17,820 nt of DNA from Pseudomonadota bacterium (GTDB taxonomy: Bacteria; Pseudomonadota; Alphaproteobacteria; Rhizobiales; Hyphomicrobiaceae): contig JAEYYQ010000281.1 of the NCBI GenBank assembly GCA_023428365.1, forward strand, positions 1-17,820, read 5' to 3'. Of the stretch, positions 1 through 7,688 are shown piece after piece. The stretch's first letter is position 1; each line of letters opens with the position of its first letter. The position numbers and the translations under genes were made by a program. The notes under the pieces were generated by a model. It worked only from the letters and a program-made list of their open reading frames with translations. It was not told where the DNA came from and searched no databases.

Positions 1-2
1 TC

Positions 3-809
3 CACTCCGGCCAGCTCGCCAATGACGCCAAGTCGCTCGACCAGCTCCAGCTCGGCGGTCTCGATTTCGCGATCACCGGCGTTGTCACGTTCACGCCCCA
101 CGTGAAGGATCTGTCGCTCGTCGCCCTGCCCTATCTGGCAGAGAACTATGAGCAGGGCTGGAAGCTGTATGACACGTCGAAATTCATCGCCAAGCAGGCC
201 GATCAGCTGCCGGCCAAGGGCATGCGCATCATCGGCAACTGGGAGGCCGGGTTCCGCAGCTTCACGACGAACTTCCCGCTCAACAGTCCCGCCGACGCCA
301 AAGGCAAGAAGCTCCGCATCGCACCAGTCGAGATGATCCGCTGGATCATGGAATCGATTGGGTTCTCGCCGGTCATCCTGCCGGTGACGGAAGTCTATCT
401 GGCCATCCAGCAGAACACTGTCACGGGCCAGGAAAACCCGATCGACACGATCTACTCGCAGCGCTTCTACGAAGTCGCCAAGCACGTCACGTTGTCCCAG
501 CACGTCTACTCGCCGCTGTGGGTTGCGATGGGTGAGCGTTCGTTCAAGGCGATGTCGGCAGCGGATCAGGACGCCGTCATGAAGGCTTGCAAGAAAGCCG
601 GCGACTGGAACCGCCGCGAAGTGCGCGCCAACGACGAGAAGCTGCTGGCCGACATGACCGCCAAGGGCGCGACGATTTCCAAGCCGGATCTCGCACCCTG
701 GCGCGCAGCTGTCGAAGGCGCTTACGATCGCGCCCGCAAAGAATTCGGCGCCGACGCGGTCGATCAGATGCTCAAAGAAGCCGCTGATATCCGCAAGAGC
801 ATGGGCTGA
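3..809 (+). CDS. TRAP transporter solute-binding protein, DctP family (5' end cut by window)
   Basis: This is the periplasmic receptor of a tripartite ATP-independent periplasmic (TRAP) transporter. It binds an organic acid and hands it to the membrane pair encoded next. The frame is open from base 3, so 268 residues are visible; against the usual length of about 330, the signal peptide and roughly the first 60 residues lie outside the window. A GTG at 102 is inside the conserved fold and is not the start. Family marks are the KKLRIAPVEM segment, whose Arg usually contacts the ligand carboxylate, and the GQENPIDTIYSQRFYEVAKH stretch with its conserved Gln-Glu-Asn. The small permease gene follows after 28 bases, so the genes form an operon. 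The ligand cannot be read from the sequence; with DctP proteins it is typically a carboxylate or sugar acid. Confidence 0.93.
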   Translation, partial: HSGQLANDAKSLDQLQLGGLDFAITGVVTFTPHVKDLSLVALPYLAENYEQGWKLYDTSKFIAKQADQLPAKGMRIIGNWEAGFRSFTTNFPLNSPADAKGKKLRIAPVEMIRWIMESIGFSPVILPVTEVYLAIQQNTVTGQENPIDTIYSQRFYEVAKHVTLSQHVYSPLWVAMGERSFKAMSAADQDAVMKACKKAGDWNRREVRANDEKLLADMTAKGATISKPDLAPWRAAVEGAYDRARKEFGADAVDQMLKEAADIRKSMG

Positions 810-837
810 GCGCAAGCGCTCCTATCCAGGGTCAACC

Positions 838-1359
838 ATGGATCTTCTTTATCGCCCTGGGCGGCCGGAACCGGCCGTCCTGAGGATTATCGGCGACGCG
901 GTGGACGTGGTCATCGCCGTGCTCGCTGCCATGCTGCTGGTCGTGATGTTCGCCAACGTCGCGGCCCGCGTCATCCTCAATGCGGACATCGCGTGGAATA
1001 CCGAATTCGGCGAGTTCGTGCTGCTTTGGGCAACGTTTCTCGGCGGCGCATCTGCAGCTCGTCGTGGCGCGCACATGCGGATCACGGAATTCATCGGAGC
1101 GGCCTCACCCAGAATGCTGCGCGTTATCGAGATCGCAACGCGTGTGGGCGCATCCGGTCTACTCGTTCTGTTGATCTGGTATGGCTTCAACATTTCGGCG
1201 ACTGCCATGGAGCAGGAACTGACTGTGCTGCACGTACCGATGGGGCTGCAGTATCTCGCCATGCCCGTTGGTTCCGCATTGGCACTGGTCTTCGTTCTTT
1301 ACGAGATCGTTCTGTTGGCCCGGGGCGAAGACATCCCCGAAGAGACCTTCGTGGATTGA
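838..1359 (+). CDS. TRAP transporter small permease, DctQ family
   Basis: This is the small integral membrane subunit of the TRAP transporter, which partners the large permease in the inner membrane. It has 173 residues, normal for DctQ proteins. Four hydrophobic segments are visible: near residues 20-45 (VDVVIAVLAAMLLVVMFANV), 58-75, 95-120 (ASGLLVLLIWYGF) and 135-160. The WNTEFGEFVLLWATFLGGA segment with the following Arg-rich AARRGAHMRI loop is typical of the family. It begins 28 bases after the solute-binding gene and ends 4 bases before the large permease start, so the three are almost certainly co-transcribed. The ATG is preceded only by a weak purine run (CCAGGG). Confidence 0.93.
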   Translation: MDLLYRPGRPEPAVLRIIGDAVDVVIAVLAAMLLVVMFANVAARVILNADIAWNTEFGEFVLLWATFLGGASAARRGAHMRITEFIGAASPRMLRVIEIATRVGASGLLVLLIWYGFNISATAMEQELTVLHVPMGLQYLAMPVGSALALVFVLYEIVLLARGEDIPEETFVD

Positions 1360-1363
1360 CGCC

Positions 1364-2650
1364 ATGGTGCTCGCCTTCATCTGCCTCATGTTTTTCGCGG
1401 TCGCTCTGCTCGGCATGCCGCTGGTGTGGTCGCTGTTGCTCACCACGATCGCGACGATCTGGGTGTTTGGCCAGGGCTATCCGCTGGAAGCGATCTTCCT
1501 TTCTTACATCTCCAGTGTCGAGCCTCTGCATCTGGCGGCGATCCCATTATTTATTTTCACGGGTGAGCTGATCACGTACGGCGGCGTCGGCAAGCGGTTG
1601 ATCGACTTTGCGCGCTCGCTGCTCGCGTTCATGCCGGGCGGTCTCGGCGTCGTCACGGTTTCGGCCTGCACGATGTTCGGCTCGGTATCCGGATCGGCTG
1701 TCGCTGACAGCGCGGCCATCGGCTCGATCATGGTGCCGCGCATGGCCGAACGCGGCTATCCGCGCGCCTTCGCCGGAGCGCTCATCGCGGTCGCCGGTAC
1801 GATTGGCGTGCTGATGCCACTGTCGATCCCGCTTCTGGTTTACGGTTTCGTTGGCGGCGTTTCGATCCGCGAACTTCTCGTGTCGGGTGTGTTCCCGGCC
1901 TTTACGTTGGCGTTCGCCCTGATCCTCTACTGCATGTGGAAGGGCCGGCAGCTCGGCTGCGATCTGGGCGGGGAGATGCCGAGCCGCGCCGAGATCAAGC
2001 GCAGCTTCATCGCCATTCTGCCCGCCTCCGGTATGCCGGTTGTCATTCTCGGCGGTATTCTCAGCGGCATCTTCACGCCGACAGAAGCGGCCTCCGTCGC
2101 CGTGTTCTACGGGCTCATCCTCGCGTTGTTCGTCTATCGTGAAGTCAAGCCAGCCCAGGTTCCCGGAATGCTGCTGCAGTCATTCCGCACCAGCGCGGTC
2201 GTCATGCTGGTGGTCGGCGCGACGGGCGCGTTGTCGTGGCTGATCACGGTAGAACAAATCCCGGCCAATCTCGCCGCAGCTGTGCAGGAAGTCGCTGCCA
2301 ACAAATACGTGTTCCTGTTCCTACTCAACATCGCCCTGATCCTGGTCGGCATCTTCCTCGAACCGCTGCCGTCGCTGATGCTGACAGCGCCACTGTTCAT
2401 TCCTGCCGCCAAGGCATTCGGCATCGACCCGGTCCACCTCGGGCTGATCATGGTGTTCAACCTGGTGATTGGGCTCTACACGCCACCCGTGGGCGGCACG
2501 CTGTTCGTCGCGGCTAAAATCGCCCGCGTCGGCATGGTGGCGATCTCGCGCGAGTTGATCCCGATGTTCGTACTCGCCCTGCTCGTGCTGTTCACCGTCA
2601 CCTACGTCGAAGCGATCCCGATGGCTCTGGTCTGGTTTATGCGCGGATGA
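1364..2650 (+). CDS. TRAP transporter large permease, DctM family
   Basis: This is the large transport subunit, which carries substrate inward using an ion gradient. It has 428 residues and about a dozen hydrophobic segments over its whole length, as expected for DctM. Family marks are the early AIPLFIFTGELI segment, the MFGSVSGSAVADSAAIGSIMVP stretch (Gly/Ser-rich, substrate or ion path), GIFTPTEAASVAVFYG, and NLVIGLYTPPVGGTLFVAA near the C-terminus. The frame stays open upstream to 1268, but the ATG at 1364 gives the normal N-terminus (MVLAFICLMFFAVALLG) and lies just after the small permease stop. The earlier start would overlap that gene by 92 bases. The stop overlaps the next start (ATGA at 2647-2650), which indicates translational coupling to the hydrolase gene. 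Confidence 0.95.
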   Translation: MVLAFICLMFFAVALLGMPLVWSLLLTTIATIWVFGQGYPLEAIFLSYISSVEPLHLAAIPLFIFTGELITYGGVGKRLIDFARSLLAFMPGGLGVVTVSACTMFGSVSGSAVADSAAIGSIMVPRMAERGYPRAFAGALIAVAGTIGVLMPLSIPLLVYGFVGGVSIRELLVSGVFPAFTLAFALILYCMWKGRQLGCDLGGEMPSRAEIKRSFIAILPASGMPVVILGGILSGIFTPTEAASVAVFYGLILALFVYREVKPAQVPGMLLQSFRTSAVVMLVVGATGALSWLITVEQIPANLAAAVQEVAANKYVFLFLLNIALILVGIFLEPLPSLMLTAPLFIPAAKAFGIDPVHLGLIMVFNLVIGLYTPPVGGTLFVAAKIARVGMVAISRELIPMFVLALLVLFTVTYVEAIPMALVWFMRG

Positions 2651-3618
2651 CACCTCTCTCACTTTCCGATGTGACATTGCTCGGGCGGGAGCTGATGCGA
2701 CCGGAATGCGTGTTGGCGACCCAGCGCGGTGATCTCTTCACTGCAGATTGGCGCGGCGGCGTTGTCCATCTCAAGCCGGACGGAACGGAAACGCTCTATG
2801 CCGGATCGACCGCTGATCTGCCGGAAGGCGTGCGCCCCAACGGCATCGCGCTGGAGCCGGACGGCTCATTTCTGATCGCCAATCTCGGCACGGAGCTTGG
2901 TGGCGTTTGGCGGCTGACACGCTCCGGGCAGATATCGCCGGTGCTGACGGAAATCGACGGCGCCCCGGTGCCGCCGTCGAACTATGTGGTGCGTGATTTC
3001 GACGGCCGGCTGTGGCTCACCATCTCCACGACGATTGTTCCTCGCTCACTGGATTATCGCCTGGATTCGCACAGCGGCTATATGGCGGTGATGGATGATA
3101 AGGGCGCGCGCATCGTCGCCGATGGCCTCGGCTTCACCAACGAATGCCAATTCTCGCCGGATCGCAAATGGGTCTACGTCAATGAAACCTACGGGCGTCG
3201 CCTGAGCCGGTTCCCGCTACGTGCGGACGGCAGCGTCGGCGCCAAGGAAGTGGTCTACGAATTCGGCCGCGGCCAATATCCCGACGGCCTCGCGTTCGAT
3301 GCCGACGGCAACATCTGGATCGCGGGCGTGATCTCCAACCAGCTCATGCGGATCGATCCAAATCGCGGCACGGCGGAAATCATGCTCAGCGAAACGGATG
3401 ATGCGCACGTCGGCTGGGTGGAGGAAGCATTCCTCGCGAATGCCCTCGGCCGTCCGCATATGGATAAGACGCCCGCAACCAAGCTGCAGAACCTATCCAG
3501 CATTGCGTTCGGCGGCCCCAACCTCACGACGGGCTATCTCGGCTGCCTGCTGGGGCACTCCATTGCAAAGGTCGAACTGCCGGTCGCAGGATTTCCGCCC
3601 GTTCATTGGACGTACTAA
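2647..3618 (+). CDS. SMP-30/gluconolactonase/LRE family hydrolase
   Basis: This is a predicted six-bladed beta-propeller metal-dependent lactonase or esterase of 323 residues, normal for the family. Putative metal ligands fall where they should: Glu20 (MRPECVLA), Asn165 (GFTNECQFSPD) and Asp213 (YPDGLAFDADGNIWIA). Asn112 (SNYVVRD) is in the place of the substrate-side Asn. No signal peptide is seen, so it should be cytoplasmic. The ATG overlaps the stop of the large TRAP permease, so the enzyme is probably made in step with the transporter and acts on the imported compound or its lactone. Such hydrolases are common in TRAP operons for sugar acids and related compounds. The exact substrate is unknown. 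The gene ends 13 bases from the convergent CoA-transferase gene. Confidence 0.88.
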   Translation: MTPLSLSDVTLLGRELMRPECVLATQRGDLFTADWRGGVVHLKPDGTETLYAGSTADLPEGVRPNGIALEPDGSFLIANLGTELGGVWRLTRSGQISPVLTEIDGAPVPPSNYVVRDFDGRLWLTISTTIVPRSLDYRLDSHSGYMAVMDDKGARIVADGLGFTNECQFSPDRKWVYVNETYGRRLSRFPLRADGSVGAKEVVYEFGRGQYPDGLAFDADGNIWIAGVISNQLMRIDPNRGTAEIMLSETDDAHVGWVEEAFLANALGRPHMDKTPATKLQNLSSIAFGGPNLTTGYLGCLLGHSIAKVELPVAGFPPVHWTY

Positions 3619-3631
3619 CGGGCGCTTCCGT

Positions 3632-4822
3632 CTATTGCTTCCCAATCACTTTCGCGGACAAAAGCTCCTCGATCGTGTCGTCGGTATAGTTGAGCTCCTT
3701 CAGGATCTCGACAGTCTGCATGCCCAGCCGCTGTGGCGGCATCCGGATTTCGGGAGCTGTTCCGTTGTACCGAATGGGGTGATTGACGAGGGTGAGCGGC
3801 GTTCCCCGGCTCCCCTCGACGGTCACCACGCCTTTGGTGTGTTTCACCTGCGGATCTTCGAACACGGCGTCGTAATCATTGACGGCCGAGTGCCAGATCT
3901 TGTGTTCTGTGAACAAGGCGATCCAGTGTGCCGTTGGCTTCGTGACGAGCCGATCGCAGATGTCCTTTGCCGCCTTCTCGCGCTGCGTAAACGAGTCTTT
4001 GTCCGCCAGAATTTCGGCCTCGGGAATACCGACCAGCTTCTGCAGCGTCGACAGTGAGCCTAGCGATAGCGCTATATGGCCATCCTGCGTCGGATACACA
4101 CCATAGGGCGCTTCAAAGTACCAGGCGCCCAGCGGATACGGCTGACGGATATCATCGGGCTTTTCACCGTTTGCGTAACAGGTGATCGATTCCGTTTGCA
4201 GGTTCAGCGCCGCCGACAGCAGGCTGACATCGACCTTCATGCCTTCACCGGTACGCTGCTTATGGAGAAGCGCTGTCACCATGCCCGCGAAGTAAAGCGC
4301 GCCTGCATGATGATCGACAACGGACACGCCAACGGCGCGTGGCCCATGCTGCGTTGACCCTGTGATCATCGCCAATCCCGACATCGCCTGGATGATGAGA
4401 TCCTGTCCCGGCCGATCGACATATGGGCCATCTGCGCCGAACCCTGAACCCGAAGCAAAGATGATATCCGGTTTGAACTTCTTGCAGTCCTCGAACCCGA
4501 TGCCGAGCGACTCCATCACGCCGGGACGGAAGTTCTCAGCAACGATGTCGGCGCTGGCGATCAGCGACTTTGCAATCTCCAGCCCTCGCGGATCCTTGAG
4601 ATCGAGCGCCAAGCTCCGCTTGTTGCGATTGTGAGCGAGAAACAGCATGCTCTCGCCATCGACGCGCTTTGAGCCGTGCCCGCCCCAATTGCGCTGGAAC
4701 GCACCCTTCAGTGGTTCCACGGTGATGACGTCAGCACCCAGATCGGCCAGGTACTGAACGCCCGCGGGGCCCATCAGAAAGTGGTTGAAGCTGACAACCC
4801 GGATCCCACTAAGCGGCGTCAT
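3632..4822 (-). CDS. CaiB/BaiF (class III) CoA-transferase family protein
   Basis: This cytoplasmic enzyme is predicted to move CoA from a donor acyl-CoA to a free carboxylic acid. It has 396 residues, the normal length. The N-terminus (MTPLSGIRVVSFNHFLMGPA, then LADLGADVITVEP), the NRNKRSLALDLKDPRG stretch and the VAENFRPGVMESLGIGFE stretch are family hallmarks. Asp170 in VGVSVVDHHAGALY aligns by context with the catalytic Asp (Asp169) of formyl-CoA transferase. The TGEGMKVDVSLLSAAL segment follows as usual. An AGGGAA purine run about 7 bases before the ATG supports the start. It is transcribed divergently from the hydratase and dehydrogenase genes across a shared regulatory region, which suggests it activates the acid those enzymes then process. 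Acceptor and donor cannot be inferred; amino-acid racemases of the same fold are a less likely alternative. Confidence 0.92.
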   Translation of the reverse strand: MTPLSGIRVVSFNHFLMGPAGVQYLADLGADVITVEPLKGAFQRNWGGHGSKRVDGESMLFLAHNRNKRSLALDLKDPRGLEIAKSLIASADIVAENFRPGVMESLGIGFEDCKKFKPDIIFASGSGFGADGPYVDRPGQDLIIQAMSGLAMITGSTQHGPRAVGVSVVDHHAGALYFAGMVTALLHKQRTGEGMKVDVSLLSAALNLQTESITCYANGEKPDDIRQPYPLGAWYFEAPYGVYPTQDGHIALSLGSLSTLQKLVGIPEAEILADKDSFTQREKAAKDICDRLVTKPTAHWIALFTEHKIWHSAVNDYDAVFEDPQVKHTKGVVTVEGSRGTPLTLVNHPIRYNGTAPEIRMPPQRLGMQTVEILKELNYTDDTIEELLSAKVIGKQ

Positions 4823-4873
4823 TCGTATGTTCCCTAGACCTGAACCACGGCGGTTGTATTGCCGCCATCCCTA

Positions 4874-4905
4874 TAGATACTGACCAATCAGTATTTTATT
4901 GTCAA
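4874..4905 (-). promoter_or_regulatory. candidate sigma70-type promoter of the CoA-transferase gene
   Basis: Read leftward, a perfect TTGACA (4905 to 4900) is followed by possible -10 boxes AGTATC (spacing 18) or TATCTA (spacing 20). The 18-bp palindrome fills the spacer between the boxes, so a bound repressor would block RNA polymerase. The -35 is convincing and the -10 is weak. The leader to the ATG at 4822 would be about 45 bases. Confidence 0.45.
4877..4894. promoter_or_regulatory. perfect 18-bp palindromic operator, probable TetR-family site
   Basis: ATACTGACCAATCAGTAT consists of perfect 7-base arms ATACTGA and TCAGTAT around CCAA. It lies in the 172-base gap between the divergent CoA-transferase and enoyl-CoA hydratase genes. 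Palindromes of the form TACTGACCxxTCAGTA are typical of TetR/AcrR operators. A TetR gene lies at the end of the rightward operon and is the natural candidate to bind it. No second copy was seen in the window. Confidence 0.65.
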
Positions 4906-4928
4906 CGGTAACTGCAAGACCCTATGTT
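4899..4928 (+). promoter_or_regulatory. candidate promoter of the hydratase-dehydrogenase-TetR operon
   Basis: TTGTCA (4899-4904) and TATGTT (4923-4928) are separated by 18 bases and point rightward. The palindrome at 4877-4894 lies just upstream of the -35, so its occupation could affect this promoter as well as the leftward one. The expected transcript start near 4935 leaves a leader of about 60 bases before the ATG at 4995. This is based on pattern only. Confidence 0.4.
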
Positions 4929-4994
4929 GTCGGAAACGCTGGCGCGAGAACGCGGCGCTGCCAGGCTCCAACCAATACGACGGGAAGAAGCAAC

Positions 4995-5771
4995 ATGACT
5001 ATCGTGCTCTCCGAAACTCACGGGGCGATTCGGCTGATCACCATCAACCGACCGGAGAAGCTGAATGCTCTGAGCTTCGAGGTGTTCGATCAGCTCGGCG
5101 CGGCTTTGGACGAAGCCATCGCGGATGAAGCGACCAAGGTTATCGCGTTTACAGGTGCAGGCCCCAAGGCCTTCGTCGCCGGCATGGATGTGTCGGATAT
5201 GGCGGGAGCAGACCCGCTGCAGGCGTTCCGCATCACGCGTTCCGGCCAAGTCTTCTTCCAGCGCGTGGCCGATGCTCCGAAGCCGACGATTGCGATGGTC
5301 AATGGATACGCCCTCGGCGGAGGTTTCGAACTGGCCCTCTCCTGCGATTTCGTGGTTGCCAGCGAAACCGCGCGCTTTGGGTTTCCCGAAATTCGGCTAG
5401 CCACATTTCCCGGATGGGGTGGCACCCAGCTCGCGATGCGCAAAATGCATCCGTGTTTCGCAAAGGAAATGATCTGGAGCGGAAAGCACTACGGCAGCCG
5501 GGAATGCCAACACTTTGGTTTCATCAACCGAATCGCTCCGCCGGACAAGCTATGGGACAAGACTCAGGAATTCGCCGGCCTGTTTACGGATAAGGAACGC
5601 GTTCCGCTCGAATTTGCCAAACGCCTCGCGAACACGGCCACGTCCAACGGAGCGGACGCGGGCGTTGCGTTGGAGGCAGCACTCTACGGCATCAACTTCA
5701 CGCTGCCACACGCGCGCGAAGCCTTCGATGGTCTTCAAAAAGGCTTCGCAGCCAAGAAGCGAGCGGAATAG
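4995..5771 (+). CDS. enoyl-CoA hydratase/isomerase family (crotonase fold)
   Basis: This cytoplasmic enzyme probably adds water across the double bond of an enoyl-CoA. It has 258 residues, the usual crotonase length. The oxyanion-hole segments are present (FVAGMD with Ala62; YALGGGFELALSCDF with Gly109/Gly110). Both glutamates that correspond to Glu144 and Glu164 of rat mitochondrial hydratase are kept with the same 20-residue spacing: Glu112 and Glu132 (FGFPEIRL). That favours a true hydratase over an isomerase or hydrolase. The frame is open back to 4899, but the ATG at 4995 gives the normal family N-terminus (MTIVLSETHGAIRLITINRP) with a GGGAAGAAG run before it. The extension would run into the promoter. 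It leads an operon with the acyl-CoA dehydrogenase and TetR genes. Confidence 0.92.
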   Translation: MTIVLSETHGAIRLITINRPEKLNALSFEVFDQLGAALDEAIADEATKVIAFTGAGPKAFVAGMDVSDMAGADPLQAFRITRSGQVFFQRVADAPKPTIAMVNGYALGGGFELALSCDFVVASETARFGFPEIRLATFPGWGGTQLAMRKMHPCFAKEMIWSGKHYGSRECQHFGFINRIAPPDKLWDKTQEFAGLFTDKERVPLEFAKRLANTATSNGADAGVALEAALYGINFTLPHAREAFDGLQKGFAAKKRAE

Positions 5772-5818
5772 CTGCGAACACATCACAACAATAATGAGCA
5801 TCCAGGGAGAAGACGCTG

Positions 5819-6955
5819 ATGGACAGAGAAAGCTACGAAGCCTTTCGCAATGGCGTCCGGCGGCTTGCGTTGAGCAAGATCGAAGTGCACGCAGCTGATT
5901 ACGACCGGGAATCGCGTTTCCCGGAAGAATCTCTCCTAGCGTTCAAGGATCTATCTCTCGTCTCACTCGCATTTCCAGAAGACCAAGGAGGACAGGGCGG
6001 AGATGTGCGCGCACAGGTGATCGCTCTAGAGGAATTGGCGCGGGTCTGTGCCACCTCTTCTTTGACGCTTATGGTGATCTGGGCCGGTCTGGTGCCCGTC
6101 TCCAAGCATGGGGCGCGGCGGCTTGTCGACGAGGTGATCCGTCCTGCGACAACTGGCGATACCGTGGCTTCCATCTGCCTGACCGAACCTGACGGCGGTT
6201 CGAACCTCTTTGGACTGAAGACCCGGGCGGAGAAAGTCAATGGTGAATGGCTGCTCAACGGCCGCAAGCGGTTCATCACGAACGCAACACGTTCGGATTG
6301 GTACACTGTACTTGCCCGCACTGGCGAGAAAGCGCTTGCCCTGTTCTGCGTGCACAAGGACGACCCTGGCTTGTCGTTTGGTCTCCGCGAAAGCAAAATG
6401 GGCATCAAGGGCAGCCCAACGGCAGACGTTATTTTTGATAATTGCCGCATACCGGAACACCGCATTCTGGGCGAGCCTGACCAGGGCTATCGCTTTATCA
6501 CCAATTCCCTGAACTGGACTCGCGTGTTGATCGGCGCCCAGGCACTCGGAATCGCCCAGGGCGCGCTCGACCAAACCGTTAAATATACATCCGAACGCGA
6601 ACAATTCGGCGAAACGATTTCACGCCTCCAGATGGTTCGCGGCATGGTCGCGGATATGGCAACAGAAATCGAGGCGGGCCGAGCCCTGCTCTATCGTGCG
6701 GCCGAAGCCATGGATCATGACGACCCGGCCGCGCGCTCTCTTGCCTCGATGGCGAAACTCTTCTGCAGTGATACGGCGATGCGCGCAACCACTACCGCCG
6801 TTCAACTCCATGGCGGTGCCGGCTACCTGTCGGACTTCCCCGTCGAACGCATGATGCGCGACGCGAAGATCACGCAGATCTATGAGGGTGCAAACGAAAT
6901 CCAGCGATTGATCATTGCGAAGAATATCTACGCACACTCGGAGAAGCGCCCATGA
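5819..6955 (+). CDS. acyl-CoA dehydrogenase
   Basis: This FAD-dependent enzyme introduces an alpha-beta double bond into an acyl-CoA and passes electrons to electron-transfer flavoprotein. It has 378 residues, normal for the short/branched-chain group. The middle-domain signature is CLTEPDGGSN (residues 120-129), with Asp-Gly-Gly in place of the common Gly-Ala-Gly. The C-terminal helical domain holds REQFGETISRLQMVRGMVAD, the LHGGAGYLSDFPVERMMRDA flavin-contact segment and IYEGANEIQR. Glu356 of the last motif is the expected catalytic base, as in short-chain dehydrogenases. An AGGGAGA ribosome binding site (5804-5810) stands 8 bases before the ATG. It sits between the hydratase and TetR genes; its product would be the hydratase substrate. 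Chain specificity is not predictable from here. Confidence 0.94.
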   Translation: MDRESYEAFRNGVRRLALSKIEVHAADYDRESRFPEESLLAFKDLSLVSLAFPEDQGGQGGDVRAQVIALEELARVCATSSLTLMVIWAGLVPVSKHGARRLVDEVIRPATTGDTVASICLTEPDGGSNLFGLKTRAEKVNGEWLLNGRKRFITNATRSDWYTVLARTGEKALALFCVHKDDPGLSFGLRESKMGIKGSPTADVIFDNCRIPEHRILGEPDQGYRFITNSLNWTRVLIGAQALGIAQGALDQTVKYTSEREQFGETISRLQMVRGMVADMATEIEAGRALLYRAAEAMDHDDPAARSLASMAKLFCSDTAMRATTTAVQLHGGAGYLSDFPVERMMRDAKITQIYEGANEIQRLIIAKNIYAHSEKRP

Positions 6956-7022
6956 CGTTTATGGTCACGGCTACCGGCCTCGTTTCCGGCGTTCGATAGA
7001 CGTGCACCTCATCGAGGTTCGA

Positions 7023-7667
7023 ATGGTCAGAATTGCTGCAAAAAAGGGAAATAAAAAAGCTCAGCTCCGCGAGGAGAGCGTTAATCGGCTGACGCAAGCC
7101 GCTTTTCGGCTGATTGTCACAAAGGGGTACCATGCCTGCACCCTGCAGGAGATTGCGGAAGCGGCTGGTCTGACGAAGGGCGCATTCTTTTTCTACTTCG
7201 AGAGCAAGGAAAACCTGCTCGTCCACCTGCTTCAAATCGCTGAGGCCAACGTCGTCGATCCGCTGATCGCGCACCTCAACGAGAGTGATCGCCCCGCACC
7301 GCAGAAAATTGCATCGTTCTTTCGCTTCACCTCGAAGCAGGGCATCGAACGTCCGAACGAACTCCTGTGTCTGATCAAGATGTCGATCGAGAGCCGCAAC
7401 AGCACGGATCTCGCCGACCGCCGCGTCGCCGAAGTCTATCAGCGCATTTATCGAACACTGGAAGGCATCATCGATACGGGAAAGCGCAAAGGTGAGCTCG
7501 CAGCCGACCTGCCGACCAAGGAATTCGCGACACTCATGGTCGCCACCTACGAAGGCATGATGCTGGAGTGGCATCGTCTTGGCGGCAGCATCGACGGACG
7601 CATCTTCGTCAAGACGGTCTGGCAGACCTTCCTCAACGGCATTCTACTTGCTCGGCCAAAGGCATGA
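7023..7667 (+). CDS. TetR/AcrR family transcriptional regulator
   Basis: This is a DNA-binding regulator of 214 residues, normal for TetR proteins. The N-terminal helix-turn-helix covers about residues 20-66: RLTQAAFRLIVTKGYHACTL, then QEIAEAAGLTKGAFFFYFESKENLL, with the family's FYFxSKExLL end. The C-terminal two thirds should be the helical ligand and dimer domain. The frame is open back to 6915 and would then overlap the dehydrogenase gene, but the ATG at 7023 follows a GAGG site (7014-7017) by 5 bases and gives a typical basic N-terminus (MVRIAAKKGNKK). It is the last gene of the hydratase-dehydrogenase operon. The likely target is the palindrome at 4877-4894 and the likely ligand an acyl-CoA or free acid of the pathway; both are inference. 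Confidence 0.93.
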   Translation: MVRIAAKKGNKKAQLREESVNRLTQAAFRLIVTKGYHACTLQEIAEAAGLTKGAFFFYFESKENLLVHLLQIAEANVVDPLIAHLNESDRPAPQKIASFFRFTSKQGIERPNELLCLIKMSIESRNSTDLADRRVAEVYQRIYRTLEGIIDTGKRKGELAADLPTKEFATLMVATYEGMMLEWHRLGGSIDGRIFVKTVWQTFLNGILLARPKA

Positions 7668-7670
7668 GCC

Positions 7671-7688
7671 AACCTCAAGCGTGAGGTT
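7671..7688 (+). terminator. stem-loop after the TetR gene, possible terminator
   Basis: AACCTCA-AGCG-TGAGGTT forms a perfect 7-bp stem with a 4-base loop three bases after the TetR stop. It is followed by TCCCCC rather than a clear T tract, so termination may be weak or the stem may only protect the 3' end. Confidence 0.45.

Noticed and set aside
3398..4057. 219-residue open frame on the + strand
   Set aside because: It runs across the ends of two convergent real genes, with no family resemblance and no ribosome site.
4899..4994. N-terminal extension of the enoyl-CoA hydratase
   Set aside because: The 32 extra residues cover the likely promoter and have no crotonase similarity. The ATG at 4995 gives the family N-terminus.
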